Shown piece by piece: positions 29,291 to 38,106 of a stretch of DNA of 64,000 bases; within the stretch, counting starts at the first letter, position 1; every line of letters begins with the position of its first letter. The position numbers were made by a program, and so were the translations under genes. Source of the DNA: Bradyrhizobium sp. Ce-3 (GTDB taxonomy: Bacteria; Pseudomonadota; Alphaproteobacteria; Rhizobiales; Xanthobacteraceae). The DNA is taken from the NCBI RefSeq assembly GCF_022835695.1, contig NZ_BQUV01000006.1:506193-570192 (forward strand). The letters are read 5' to 3'. The notes under the pieces were generated by a model that was given only the letters and a program-made list of their open reading frames with translations, was not told the DNA's origin and did no database searches.

Positions 29291-30415
29291 ATGAAGATCG
29301 CCGTTGCCAAGGAAATCGATGCGTCCGAGCCGCGGGTTGCGGTCTCGCCCGATACCATCAAGAAGTTCAAGGCGCTGGGCGCCGAGGTCGCGGTTGAGCC
29401 GGGTGCGGGTGTCAAATCGGGCTTGCCCGATTCGGAGCTCACCGCAGCGGGCGCCACCGTCAGTGCCGACGCGCTCAAGGACGCCGACATCATCATCAAG
29501 GTGAAGCGGCCCGAGGCCTCCGAACTGTCGCAATACAAGCGCGGCGCGCTGGTGGTTGCGATCATGGACCCCTATGGCAACGAGGCCGCGCTGAAGGCGA
29601 TGGCCGATGCCGGGGTGTCGGCGTTTGCGATGGAGCTGATGCCGCGCATCACCCGCGCCCAGGTGATGGACGTGCTGTCCTCGCAGGCCAATTTGGCCGG
29701 CTACCGGGCCGTGATCGAGGGCGCCGAAGCCTTCGGCCGCGCCTTCCCGATGATGATGACCGCGGCCGGCACCGTGCCCGCCGCCAAGGTGTTCGTGATG
29801 GGGGTCGGCGTCGCCGGCCTGCAGGCGATCGCGACCGCGCGGCGGTTAGGGGCCATCGTGACTGCGACCGACGTGCGCCCGGCCACCAAGGAGCAGGTCG
29901 AATCGCTCGGGGCAAAATTCCTCGCCGTCGAGGACGAGGAGTTCAAGAACGCGCAGACCGCCGGCGGTTACGCCAAGGAAATGTCCAAGGAGTACCAGGC
30001 CAAGCAGGCCGCGTTGACCGCCGAGCACATCAAGAAGCAGGACATCGTGATCACCACCGCGCTGATCCCCGGCCGTCCGGCGCCGAAGCTCGTCTCCGGC
30101 GAGATGGTGAAGTCGATGAAGCCGGGCTCGGTGCTGGTCGACCTCGCGGTCGAGCGTGGCGGCAATGTCGAGGGCGCGAGGCCCGGTGAGGTCGTCGAGA
30201 CCGACGGCATCAAGATCGTCGGCTACACCAATGTCGCCGGCCGCGTCGCCGCTTCGGCCTCGAGCCTGTATGCGCGCAACCTGTTCTCGTTCATCGAGAC
30301 GATGGTCGACAAGGCCAACAAGGCGCTCGCGGTCAATTGGGACGACGAGCTGGTCAAGGCCACCGCGCTGACCAGGGACGGCGCCGTCATCCATCCCAAC
30401 TTCCAGCCGAAGTAA
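29291..30415 (+). CDS. pntAA: NAD(P) transhydrogenase subunit alpha 1 (PntAA)
   Basis: The 374-residue soluble NAD(H)-binding subunit (domain I) of the proton-translocating transhydrogenase. It begins [19 protein letters not shown] and has the NAD Rossmann turn [20 protein letters not shown] and a C-terminal VHPNFQPK-like end (HPNFQPK). The complex uses the proton gradient to drive NADH + NADP+ to NAD+ + NADPH. The start ATG follows GGAGGGCCC. It is the first gene of a three-gene operon; the gap to pntAB is 11 bases. The split alpha subunit is usual in alphaproteobacteria. Confidence 0.97.
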   Translation: MKIAVAKEIDASEPRVAVSPDTIKKFKALGAEVAVEPGAGVKSGLPDSELTAAGATVSADALKDADIIIKVKRPEASELSQYKRGALVVAIMDPYGNEAALKAMADAGVSAFAMELMPRITRAQVMDVLSSQANLAGYRAVIEGAEAFGRAFPMMMTAAGTVPAAKVFVMGVGVAGLQAIATARRLGAIVTATDVRPATKEQVESLGAKFLAVEDEEFKNAQTAGGYAKEMSKEYQAKQAALTAEHIKKQDIVITTALIPGRPAPKLVSGEMVKSMKPGSVLVDLAVERGGNVEGARPGEVVETDGIKIVGYTNVAGRVAASASSLYARNLFSFIETMVDKANKALAVNWDDELVKATALTRDGAVIHPNFQPK

Positions 30416-30426
30416 GGAGAGAAGCC

Positions 30427-30744
30427 ATGGAGCATCTCGCGCAGGCCGTTGATCCGTTCGTGTTCCGGCTGTCGATCTTCGTTCTCGCCGTGTTCGTCGG
30501 CTATTTCGTGGTGTGGTCGGTGACCCCCGCGCTGCACACGCCGCTGATGAGCGTGACCAACGCGATCTCCTCGGTGATCGTGGTCGGCGCGCTGCTCGCG
30601 GTCGGGGTCGGCATGGTGTCGAGCGGCTCGGGCTGGGCGCGGGGCTTCGGCTTCATCGCGCTGATCTTCGCCTGCGTGAACATCTTCGGCGGCTTCCTGG
30701 TCACCCAGCGCATGCTGGCGATGTACAAGAAGAAAGCCAAGTAA
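30427..30744 (+). CDS. pntAB: NAD(P) transhydrogenase subunit alpha 2 (PntAB)
   Basis: The 105-residue membrane part of the split alpha subunit, with three hydrophobic helices: [35 protein letters not shown] and [18 protein letters not shown]. It forms half of domain II, the proton path. The ATG at 30427 follows AAGGAGAGAAGCC. It lies between pntAA and pntB, 43 bases before the latter. Confidence 0.97.
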   Translation: MEHLAQAVDPFVFRLSIFVLAVFVGYFVVWSVTPALHTPLMSVTNAISSVIVVGALLAVGVGMVSSGSGWARGFGFIALIFACVNIFGGFLVTQRMLAMYKKKAK

Positions 30745-30787
30745 TCGGCACCACCTCGGGGTGATGTAAGAATTTGGGGGACCTGAG

Positions 30788-32188
30788 ATGAGCGCCAATC
30801 TGTCTGCAGTATTCTACCTGGTTGCCGGCGTGCTGTTCATCCTGGCGCTGCGCGGCCTGTCGAGCCCGGCGTCGTCGCGCCAGGGCAACATGTTCGGCAT
30901 GATCGGCATGGCGATCGCGGTCGGCACCACGCTGGCGAGCCATCCGCCGGCCGACGGCGTGGCCTGGCTGCTGGTCATTCTCGCGGTCGCGATCGGCGGC
31001 GGCATCGGCGCCGTGATCGCGCGCCGGGTGCCGATGACCTCGATGCCGGAGCTCGTCGCCGCGTTCCACTCGCTGGTCGGCATGGCCGCGGTGCTGGTCG
31101 CCGCCGGCGCGTTCTATGCGCCCGAGGCGTTCGACATCGGCACGCCAGGCAACATCCATCCGCAGAGCCTGGTGGAGATGTCGCTCGGCGTCGCGATCGG
31201 CGCCTTGACCTTCACCGGCTCGGTGATCGCGTTCCTGAAGCTATCGGCCCGCATGAGCGGCGCACCGATCATCCTGCCGTTCCGCCACGTCATCAACATC
31301 GTGCTGGCGCTGGCGCTGGTGTTCTTCATCGTCGGCCTCGTGCTGTCGGGTAGCGCGTTCGACTTCTGGATGATCACGATCCTGGCGCTGGCGCTCGGCG
31401 TGTTGATGATCATCCCGATCGGCGGCGCCGACATGCCGGTCGTGATCTCGATGCTGAACTCGTACTCCGGCTGGGCTGCGGCCGGCATCGGCTTCACGCT
31501 CGGCAACTCGGCGCTGATCATCACCGGCGCGCTGGTCGGCTCGTCGGGTGCGATCCTGTCCTACATCATGTGCCACGCGATGAACCGCTCGTTCATCTCG
31601 GTGATCTTAGGCGGCTTCGGCGGCGAGACCGCGGCGGCCGGCGGCGGCTCGGGCGAGCAGAAGCCCGCCAAGCTCGGCTCGGCTGACGATGCCGCCTTCA
31701 TCATGAAGAACGCCTCCAAGGTCATCATCGTCCCCGGCTACGGCATGGCGGTGGCGCAGGCCCAGCACGCGCTGCGCGAAATGGGCGACCTCCTGAAGAA
31801 GGAAGGCGTCGAGGTGAAATACGCCATTCACCCGGTGGCGGGCCGCATGCCCGGCCACATGAACGTGCTGCTGGCCGAAGCCAACGTGCCCTATGACGAG
31901 GTGTTCGAGCTCGAGGACATCAACTCCGAGTTCGCCCAGGCCGACATCGCCTTCGTGATCGGCGCCAACGACGTCACCAACCCGGCCGCGGAAGAGGACA
32001 AGACCTCGCCGATCTACGGCATGCCGGTGCTGCAGGTCTGGAAGGCCGGCACCGTGATGTTCATCAAGCGCTCGCTGGCCTCGGGCTATGCCGGCATCGA
32101 CAACCCGCTATTCTACCGCGACAACACGATGATGCTGCTCGGCGACGCCAAGAAGGTCACCGAGAACATCGTCAAGGCGATGGCCTGA
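30788..32188 (+). CDS. pntB: NAD(P) transhydrogenase subunit beta (PntB)
   Basis: The 466-residue subunit has about nine N-terminal membrane helices and a soluble NADP-binding domain III. VIIVPGYGMAVAQAQHAL begins the NADP domain, HPVAGRMPGHMNVLLAEA follows, and the family end GDAKKVTENIVKAM closes it. The proton-channel Asn/His region is within the helices. GGGGGACCTGAG precedes the ATG. A very small gene begins six bases after its stop. Confidence 0.98.
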   Translation: MSANLSAVFYLVAGVLFILALRGLSSPASSRQGNMFGMIGMAIAVGTTLASHPPADGVAWLLVILAVAIGGGIGAVIARRVPMTSMPELVAAFHSLVGMAAVLVAAGAFYAPEAFDIGTPGNIHPQSLVEMSLGVAIGALTFTGSVIAFLKLSARMSGAPIILPFRHVINIVLALALVFFIVGLVLSGSAFDFWMITILALALGVLMIIPIGGADMPVVISMLNSYSGWAAAGIGFTLGNSALIITGALVGSSGAILSYIMCHAMNRSFISVILGGFGGETAAAGGGSGEQKPAKLGSADDAAFIMKNASKVIIVPGYGMAVAQAQHALREMGDLLKKEGVEVKYAIHPVAGRMPGHMNVLLAEANVPYDEVFELEDINSEFAQADIAFVIGANDVTNPAAEEDKTSPIYGMPVLQVWKAGTVMFIKRSLASGYAGIDNPLFYRDNTMMLLGDAKKVTENIVKAMA

Positions 32189-32193
32189 CGCGG

Positions 32194-32364
32194 GTGGCCC
32201 TGAACCGGGAGTGGCATCGCGCGCATCGCATGCCGCTCCTCGCCACGCGCGAGCAGCGTATCAAGTGGCACGTCGCGCATGCGGCGGCGTGTGCGTGCCG
32301 GCGGGTCCCCGACAGCATCATGGTGGACGTCGAGAGACGGCGGAAGCTCCGCGGCAAGCGATAG
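32194..32364 (+). CDS. Small basic protein with WH/CxCR motifs (56 residues)
   Basis: An open frame of 56 residues starts with GTG at 32194, five bases after the pntB stop. It reads ALNREWHRAHRMP, then REQRIKWHVAHAAACACRRVP and a basic tail. From memory it fits a family of tiny rhizobial proteins with the pattern LNREWH..HRMP...QRI.WH..HA..C.CR..P; the paired Cys and several His suggest metal or nucleic-acid binding. No strong ribosome site is seen, so translation may be coupled to pntB. An internal ATG at 32230 would lose the first conserved block. The function is unknown. Confidence 0.6.
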   Translation: MALNREWHRAHRMPLLATREQRIKWHVAHAAACACRRVPDSIMVDVERRRKLRGKR

Positions 32365-32379
32365 CTGCGGCCATTGGTG

Positions 32380-33198
32380 ATGGCGCTGGCATTCGCAATC
32401 CTGAAATGGCTCGTGATCGCCGCGATGGTGGTCTATCTCGGCGGGCTGGTGGCGCTCTACGTCAAGCAGCGCGAGCTGCTGTTTCCGATCCCGCCGGTCG
32501 GCCGGACCGCGCCCGCAGCCGCAGGCTTTCCCGAAGCCGAAGAGCATGTGCTGACCACCGCTGACGGCGAAAAGGTCATCGTCTGGCACGTGCCGGCGAA
32601 GCCTGGCCGGCCGGTCGTGCTGTTCTTTCCCGGCAATGGCGATTTCCTGGCCGGCCGCGTGGCGCGCTTCAAGGCCATCACGGCCGACGGCACCGGGCTG
32701 GTGGCGCTGTCCTACCGCGGCTACGCCGGCTCGAGCGGATCTCCGAGCGAGCAGGGGCTGCTGCAGGACGCCGCGGCCGCTTACGCGTTCACCACCGCGC
32801 GCTACCGCGCCGGGCAGATCGTGGCCTGGGGATTCTCGCTCGGCACCGGCGTCGCGGTCGCGCTCGCCGCGGAACATCCGGTCGGCAGGCTGATCCTGGA
32901 GGCGCCCTATACGTCGACGGCCGACGTTGCCGGCGCGCATTTCTGGTACGTGCCGGTCAGCCTGCTGATGCGGGATCAATTCCATTCCGACCGGCGAATC
33001 GCCGGCGTCACGGCGCCGCTCCTGATCATGCACGGCACCAACGATCCAGTGATCCCGATCCGATTCGGCGAGCGGCTGTTCGGCCTTGCCCATGAGCCCA
33101 AGCAATTCGTGCGTCTGCCCGGCGGCGGGCACGACGATCTCGACGATTTCGGCGCGATGACCATCGCGAGGCGGTTTATCGACGCCGCAAGAGGCTGA
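32380..33198 (+). CDS. Membrane-anchored alpha/beta hydrolase
   Basis: A 272-residue protein with one N-terminal membrane helix (ILKWLVIAAMVVYLGGLVALYV) and a hydrolase domain resembling the BEM46/ABHD12-13-like group. The nucleophile elbow is GFSLGTG with Ser153, followed by the acid in MHGTNDPVIP and the histidine in GGGHDDLDDF. The oxyanion region FFPGNGD is present. Substrates of this group (acyl esters, lipids or peptides) vary. TTG, GTG and ATG occur in a row at 32374, 32377 and 32380; ATG is chosen. Confidence 0.88.
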   Translation: MALAFAILKWLVIAAMVVYLGGLVALYVKQRELLFPIPPVGRTAPAAAGFPEAEEHVLTTADGEKVIVWHVPAKPGRPVVLFFPGNGDFLAGRVARFKAITADGTGLVALSYRGYAGSSGSPSEQGLLQDAAAAYAFTTARYRAGQIVAWGFSLGTGVAVALAAEHPVGRLILEAPYTSTADVAGAHFWYVPVSLLMRDQFHSDRRIAGVTAPLLIMHGTNDPVIPIRFGERLFGLAHEPKQFVRLPGGGHDDLDDFGAMTIARRFIDAARG

Positions 33199-33252
33199 CG
33201 GCGGCGATTGTCTGTCGCATAATCATGCCATCGAAGTGAGGGGACCCCCGCG

Positions 33253-34350
33253 ATGAGCGCACACGGACCGATGCCACGGTCGGCCTGGCTGTATCCCGTT
33301 CTGGCGGTGCTGTTGTTTGCCGCGGTCTCGGCCACCGGCTACAGCTTCGCGCCGTCGGCCGCGGGCTGGGTGTTCGCCGCCGTGCTGCTGGTGATTCTGT
33401 TCGGCACCGTGTTTGCGGCCGTGCACCATGCCGAGATGATCGCCGAGCGGATCGGCGAGCCGTTCGGCACGCTGCTGCTGACGCTCGCGGTGACGATCAT
33501 CGAGGTGGCGCTGATCTCGACCATCATGCTGGGTGACACGCCGGCGCCGACGCTGGCGCGCGACACCGTGTTTGCGGTGGTGATGATCGTCTGCAACGGC
33601 CTGGTCGGGCTCTGCATCTTCATCGGCGGCATCCGCTACCGCGAGCAGGATTTCCAGATCACCGGCGCCAACCTTTACCTCAGCGTGCTGTTCGTGCTCG
33701 CGACCATCACGCTCGACATGCCGAATTTCACGCTCACCGCGCCGGGCCCGATCTACTCCACGGCCCAGCTCGCCGTGATCAGCGTCGTGACCCTGCTGCT
33801 CTATGCGGTATTCCTCTACACCCAGACCATCCGCCACCGCGATTACTTCGTCAGCGGCGCCAACGAGGCGGCGGCACATGGCGAGGTGATGTCGGACCGC
33901 GAGACGGCGATCAGCGTCGTCCTGCTGCTGGTCTCGCTGCTCGCCGTGGTGCTGCTGGCCAAGAAATTCTCGCTGGTGGTCGATGTCGTCACCGTCAAGA
34001 TCGGCGCGCCGCCGGCCTTCGCCGGTCTGGTGGTGGCGGCGCTGATCCTGCTGCCGGAGAGCGTTGCGGCGGTGTCCGCAGCGCGCAAGAACGACCTGCA
34101 GAAGAGCATCAACCTCGCGCTCGGCTCCTCGATCGCTACCATCGGGCTCACGGTTCCCGCCGTGGCCCTTGCCGCCCATGTGCTCGACAAGGAACTGGTG
34201 CTCGGGCTCAGCAACCAGCATATGCTGATCCTGCTGCTCACCTTCATGGTCAGCATGCTCACCTTCGGAACCGGCCGCACCAACATCCTGTTCGGGCTGG
34301 TTCACATGGTGGTGTTCGCCGTGTTCGTGTTCATGGTTTTCGTGCCTTAG
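33253..34350 (+). CDS. ChaA-type calcium/proton antiporter
   Basis: The 365-residue integral membrane protein of the CaCA superfamily shows both repeated alpha motifs: LAVTIIEVALISTIML (first) and LLPESVAAVSAARKNDLQKS with INLALGSSIATIGLTVP (second), with the acidic residues needed for cation exchange. About eleven helices are present and a charged loop lies in the middle. It would export Ca2+ (or Na+/K+) in exchange for protons. The ATG follows GGGGACCCCCGCG. It is a monocistronic-looking unit with a small cupin gene downstream. Confidence 0.92.
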   Translation: MSAHGPMPRSAWLYPVLAVLLFAAVSATGYSFAPSAAGWVFAAVLLVILFGTVFAAVHHAEMIAERIGEPFGTLLLTLAVTIIEVALISTIMLGDTPAPTLARDTVFAVVMIVCNGLVGLCIFIGGIRYREQDFQITGANLYLSVLFVLATITLDMPNFTLTAPGPIYSTAQLAVISVVTLLLYAVFLYTQTIRHRDYFVSGANEAAAHGEVMSDRETAISVVLLLVSLLAVVLLAKKFSLVVDVVTVKIGAPPAFAGLVVAALILLPESVAAVSAARKNDLQKSINLALGSSIATIGLTVPAVALAAHVLDKELVLGLSNQHMLILLLTFMVSMLTFGTGRTNILFGLVHMVVFAVFVFMVFVP

Positions 34351-34389
34351 GCGCGATCGGCTCAAACAAGAAACTTGGAGAAAGTGACG

Positions 34390-34674
34390 ATGCTCAGTGC
34401 CAAATCGGATGTGCAGGTGGATACCGCGGAGGTCCGCGTGACCGAATGGCGGCTCGCGCCCGGCAGCGCCACCGGCCACCACACCCATGAGATGGACTAC
34501 GTCATCGTCCCGATCACGGCGGGCGAGATGACGATCGTGGCGCCGAACGGCGAGCGCTCGAAGGCACAGCTCGGCGCCGGCAAGTCCTATTTCCGCAAGG
34601 CCGGGGTCCAGCACGACGTGCTGAACGAGACGGCCAGCGAGATCGTGTTCCTCGAGGTCGAACTCAAGCCCTGA
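34390..34674 (+). CDS. Small cupin domain protein
   Basis: A 94-residue single-domain cupin: the first motif is GHHTHEMDYVIVPITAGEM, whose two His and Glu bind metal, and the second is AGKSYFRKAGVQHDVLNE. The beta-barrel ends with IVFLEVELKP. Such proteins can be dioxygenases, isomerases or sugar-binding proteins. The start at 34390 is placed nine bases after GGAG; an in-frame TTG at 34375 is less likely. No partner gene explains its role. Confidence 0.85.
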   Translation: MLSAKSDVQVDTAEVRVTEWRLAPGSATGHHTHEMDYVIVPITAGEMTIVAPNGERSKAQLGAGKSYFRKAGVQHDVLNETASEIVFLEVELKP

Positions 34675-34924
34675 TGCGGGCGGTAACCCTGCGCGCGCAG
34701 AATGGCAGCCCCGAGCAGGCCCGGCTGTGGAAATTCATAACCCGTTAACGGCTGCACGATGATCTAGAAGGCGGATGCGGCCTACGCAGGGGGCGCCTCC
34801 GCTGAAACCAAAGTGACACCAAAGGTGACGTCGGAACGGGGGTTTGCCACCGATCCGTCGCAGTTGATCCCTGAATGTGCCTCAAAGTTCCAGCATGAAA
34901 TAACGGGGTGGGGAGTGGCAGGTC

Positions 34925-35839
34925 ATGCTGAGTTACCTGAAGAAATTCGTGATGGACATCTTACCCTCGGTGGCAGCGACCATCATCGGGGCGTACATCG
35001 TTAATCATTACATCGTGGCCAAGCCGCAAGCGCCGGAAGCCGCGGCCGTGGCCGCCTCCGTAGATCCGAAGGCCGCCGCCAAGCCGGCCGAAAAGTCCAC
35101 CATGGTCAGCAGCCTCCCCGAAGCCGGCGTGAAGGCCAAGGGCATGTCCGAGCGCACGCTGATCGAGCGCTCCGCGTCCGAGAAGGCCACCGTCACCGAG
35201 AAGCCCGCCGACCCCAAATCCGCTGACCCCAAATCGGCCGACGGCAAATCTGCCGACACCAAGTCTGCCGATACAAAGGTTGATGCGCCGGCCGATACGG
35301 CCAGCATCCCCGCCGATTCGCGCCACCATCCGGCGGCGCCCAAGGCGGTCGCGAAGGCTGCCCCCGCGCCCCAGCCGGCCCCGCCTGCGACCTCAGCTGC
35401 GCCGGTCGAGGCGGCGGTGACGCCGGAGGAAACCCGCGACGCCAACGATCTGGCGCGCGCCGCCATCGAGCGGCTGCGCAAGGAACGTCCGCAGGAGGCC
35501 GCGCGCTCCCAGGACGCTGCGCGCACCACCGATCTTGCCCGCCTGCCTGACCAGCAGCGTCCGGCGACCGCGTCGGCGATCCGGCCGTTGCCGCCGCCGA
35601 TCATGGTGTCGAGCCCGTCCACCGATAATGTCGATCAGCCGCGTCCGCCCTACGCCGCCAATGGCCAGGATGCGAACCGGCTGACGCCGCCGGCCGACAT
35701 CCCGGTCCCGGTGCTGCAGGCGCCGCTCGACCTGCACGCCGAAGCGGTCATGCCGGCGCCGAAGAATGAGCGCAGCTCGGTGACCGACGACATGTTCTCC
35801 GGCATGAAGTCGATGTTCCACGCCGTCCTGCCCAAATAA
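34925..35839 (+). CDS. Membrane-anchored Ala/Pro/Lys-rich protein of unknown function
   Basis: A 304-residue protein. A short N-terminal hydrophobic helix (ILPSVAATIIGAYIVNHYIV) is followed by about 250 residues of low-complexity sequence rich in Ala, Lys, Asp and Pro, including five ADxKS pentapeptides. A more conserved C-terminus reads RSSVTDDMFSGMKSMFHAVLP. The layout suggests an inner-membrane anchor with a disordered periplasmic arm. I do not recognise a domain. The 5' gap of 250 bases contains no gene. The ATG follows GGGGTGGGGAGTGG. Confidence 0.7.
   Translation: MLSYLKKFVMDILPSVAATIIGAYIVNHYIVAKPQAPEAAAVAASVDPKAAAKPAEKSTMVSSLPEAGVKAKGMSERTLIERSASEKATVTEKPADPKSADPKSADGKSADTKSADTKVDAPADTASIPADSRHHPAAPKAVAKAAPAPQPAPPATSAAPVEAAVTPEETRDANDLARAAIERLRKERPQEAARSQDAARTTDLARLPDQQRPATASAIRPLPPPIMVSSPSTDNVDQPRPPYAANGQDANRLTPPADIPVPVLQAPLDLHAEAVMPAPKNERSSVTDDMFSGMKSMFHAVLPK
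35208..35282. repeat. 15-base tandem repeat coding ADxKS
   Basis: Five 15-base units such as GCTGACCCCAAATCG and GCCGACGGCAAATCT code ADPKS-ADPKS-ADGKS-ADTKS-ADTKV within the gene at 34925. Codon choice within the units is varied, so the array is not very recent. Confidence 0.8.
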
Positions 35840-35873
35840 GCCGGAGCTGGTTCTTCTCAATTAAGCTGACGGA

Positions 35874-36536
35874 TTATCCGCCGGTGCGCGCCAGTCCGCT
35901 GCGCGCGCCGCCGTCGTTTGGCCGCAGCGCGAGCACGCGATTGTAGGACGCCGCCGCCTTGGCCTTGTCGCCGAGCCGCTCATAGGTCTGGCCGCGCGCG
36001 TTCCACGCCGCAACGTTGTTGGGATCGGCCTGTACTGCCTCGTCGAGGTCGGAGGCGGCCTGCTTGGCATTGTCGAGCGCGAGGTAGCTGGTGGCGCGGC
36101 CGATCAGCGGCTCCGCCTTCTGCGGCGACAGCCCGCTGGCGGCGGTGAAATCGTCGATCGCCTGCTGATGCTGTCCGCGACCCTGGTAGATCAGGGCGCG
36201 GCCGTAGAGCGCCTGGATGTTGTAGGGGTCGGCCGCCAGCGCCTGTTGGAACTCCACCATCGCCTCGTCGAGCTTGCCGGAGCGCGCCAGCACCTGGGCG
36301 CGCGTGGTGTGATCCTTGGCACTGTTGACGTCCTGCGTCGTGATGGTGTCGGCGGCAGGCTTGTCGGCGGTGGCAGCCGGCTTCGGCTTGTCGTCCGAGG
36401 AGCCCCATGAACCGAGGTCGAAGGAGCAGCCCCCGAGCGGCAGGCCGAGCACCACCGCGATGATGACGAGGTGCGGCGCGCAACGGCGGTGCTCAGGTTG
36501 TGGAGCGATGCGGCGGGGTGGCGGATCAGCCATCAT
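35874..36536 (-). CDS. TPR lipoprotein
   Basis: A 220-residue protein with a lipoprotein signal (HLVIIAVVLGLPLGGCSFDLG; the lipobox is LGGC) and four to five TPR units: LDEAMVEFQQALAADPYNIQ, ALIYQGRGQHQQAIDDFTAA, KQAASDLDEAVQADPNN and ARGQTYERLGDKAKAAASYN. It is likely an outer-membrane or periplasmic scaffold. The start is taken at the double ATG at 36536/36533; a further in-frame codon at 36593 adds basic residues before a weaker signal. It ends in a region converging with the gene at 34925. Confidence 0.85.
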   Translation of the reverse strand: MMADPPPRRIAPQPEHRRCAPHLVIIAVVLGLPLGGCSFDLGSWGSSDDKPKPAATADKPAADTITTQDVNSAKDHTTRAQVLARSGKLDEAMVEFQQALAADPYNIQALYGRALIYQGRGQHQQAIDDFTAASGLSPQKAEPLIGRATSYLALDNAKQAASDLDEAVQADPNNVAAWNARGQTYERLGDKAKAAASYNRVLALRPNDGGARSGLARTGG

Positions 36537-36600
36537 GCAAAATGCTCTTGCCGGTCGTTTTGCATGGGTATCCCGGAACGCGGCTTGCTTCAAAACGACA

Positions 36601-36623
36601 ACGCGGGCCCGTGGCCCGCGCTG
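36601..36623 (-). terminator. Intrinsic terminator after rpsU
   Basis: On the minus strand GCGCGGGCC pairs with GGGCCCGCG around a short loop, followed by TTGTCGTTTTG, 27 bases after the rpsU stop codon. This is a GC-rich intrinsic terminator isolating rpsU from the TPR lipoprotein gene. Confidence 0.7.
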
Positions 36624-36649
36624 TTAGACTTCCATATCGGCAAAACGGT

Positions 36650-36946
36650 TCAGCGCGGTCCGCGACCAGCGCCAGCGCCACCGGGACGGCCGCCACGGTC
36701 GCCACCGGGACCAGCGCCGAACACCGGCTTCGGCTTCATCGGCAGCAGGCCTTCACGCTGCAGCTTCTTGCGCGCCAGCTTGCGTGCGCGGCGCACGGCT
36801 TCGGCCTTTTCGCGAGCCTTCTTCTCAGAGGGCTTTTCGTAGTGACCGCGGAGCTTCATCTCGCGGAAAATGCCCTCACGCTGCATCTTCTTCTTCAGCG
36901 CCTTCAGGGCTTGGTCGACATTGTTATCGCGGACGAGAACCTGCAC
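36650..36946 (-). CDS. rpsU: 30S ribosomal protein S21
   Basis: A 98-residue protein whose first 70 residues match S21: [39 protein letters not shown] and the basic helix [20 protein letters not shown]. The C-terminal 30 residues are a Gly/Arg/Pro-rich tail common in Rhizobiales. The start is GTG at 36946, chosen because AGAGGA lies just upstream and the residues before it are not S21-like. S21 binds the 30S platform near the anti-Shine-Dalgarno region. The gene is monocistronic with its own terminator. Confidence 0.95.
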   Translation of the reverse strand: MQVLVRDNNVDQALKALKKKMQREGIFREMKLRGHYEKPSEKKAREKAEAVRRARKLARKKLQREGLLPMKPKPVFGAGPGGDRGGRPGGAGAGRGPR

Positions 36947-37210
36947 GCGGCATCCTCTTTTGAATTGATCGGTTCGGAATTCTGGCGAGGTGAAGGGGCG
37001 GCAAAAGGCCTGCCTCTTAACCCTAGGCGCGCGCATGTATCAGACAAACGCGCAGATGTCCACCGGTCGAGTGACTTTCGGGCCTAGTAAAGCCACGAAA
37101 TAGGGCGAAAATGCCACCGTGCGGCCCTGATTTGGGTGGTTTGGCGCCCGGATCGGGGCCGCTCCCGGCGTTTGGACGACCCGGGCAATTGGAAATAGGG
37201 GAGATGCCAC

Positions 37211-37933
37211 ATGGATATGAAGAAATACGCTGCCGAACTGATCGGTACGTTCTGGCTCACATTCGCTGGCTGCGGCAGCGCGGTCATCGCGGCCGGCTTT
37301 CCGCAGGTCGGGATCGGGCTGGTCGGCGTGTCCTTGGCCTTCGGGCTGAGCGTGGTCACGATGGCCTATGCGATCGGCCATATCTCGGGGTGCCACCTCA
37401 ACCCGGCGGTCACGGTTGGGCTCGCCGCGGGCGGGCGTTTCCCGGGCGGTCAGGTGCTGCCCTACATCATCGCGCAAGTGGTGGGCGCCATCGTTGCGGC
37501 GTGGCTGCTCTATGTGATCGCCAGCGGCGCGCCCGGTTTCGATGTCAGCAAGGGCTTCGCCTCCAACGGCTATGACGCGCATTCACCCGGCGGGTACAGC
37601 ATGGTGGTGTGCTTCATCATGGAGGTGGTGATGACCATGATGTTCCTGTTCATCATCATGGGATCGACCCACGGCAAGGCACCTGCCGGCTTCGCGCCGC
37701 TCGCGATCGGCCTCGCGCTGGTGATGATCCATCTCGTCAGCATTCCCGTTACCAACACCTCGGTGAACCCTGCGCGCAGCACCGGGCCGGCGCTGTTCGT
37801 CGGCGGCTGGGCGCTGGGGCAGCTCTGGATGTTCTGGGTTGCGCCCTTGATCGGCGGTGCGCTCGGCGGCGTGATCTATCGCTGGCTCAGCGACGAGCCG
37901 TCCGGCATCGTTGCCGGCGTCAAGACGGCGTGA
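37211..37933 (+). CDS. aqpZ: Aquaporin Z
   Basis: The 240-residue channel has six helices and the two NPA half-helices: [14 protein letters not shown] and [13 protein letters not shown]. The start [21 protein letters not shown] is typical of AqpZ, and the selectivity-filter Arg follows the second NPA (NPAR). It allows fast water flow across the inner membrane. The ATG follows GGGGAGATGCCAC. A perfect inverted repeat follows 67 bases after the stop. Confidence 0.96.
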   Translation: MDMKKYAAELIGTFWLTFAGCGSAVIAAGFPQVGIGLVGVSLAFGLSVVTMAYAIGHISGCHLNPAVTVGLAAGGRFPGGQVLPYIIAQVVGAIVAAWLLYVIASGAPGFDVSKGFASNGYDAHSPGGYSMVVCFIMEVVMTMMFLFIIMGSTHGKAPAGFAPLAIGLALVMIHLVSIPVTNTSVNPARSTGPALFVGGWALGQLWMFWVAPLIGGALGGVIYRWLSDEPSGIVAGVKTA

Positions 37934-37999
37934 TCGGCGAGAGCGTTTTCGCGCGAAGCGGACGCCGGTTCGCGTGAAGACAACGCGTCAACAAAAATC

Positions 38000-38038
38000 C
38001 AGAGCATCGGTTCTGATTCAAACAGAACCGATGCTCTG
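38000..38038. terminator. Perfect 16-base hairpin between aqpZ and purK
   Basis: CAGAGCATCGGTTCTG pairs perfectly with CAGAACCGATGCTCTG around ATTCAAA. It lies between two convergent genes and could end transcription from both sides. I have seen the AGAGCATCGGTTCTGATTC sequence as a recurring intergenic palindrome in Bradyrhizobium, so it may be a dispersed terminator element. Confidence 0.7.
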
Positions 38039-38106
38039 ACGGATCGTGGTTGTCACGATCCCGTTTGCATCGATGGTCGAGGGCGGCCGCGGCCGCCTGC
38101 GCGGGT

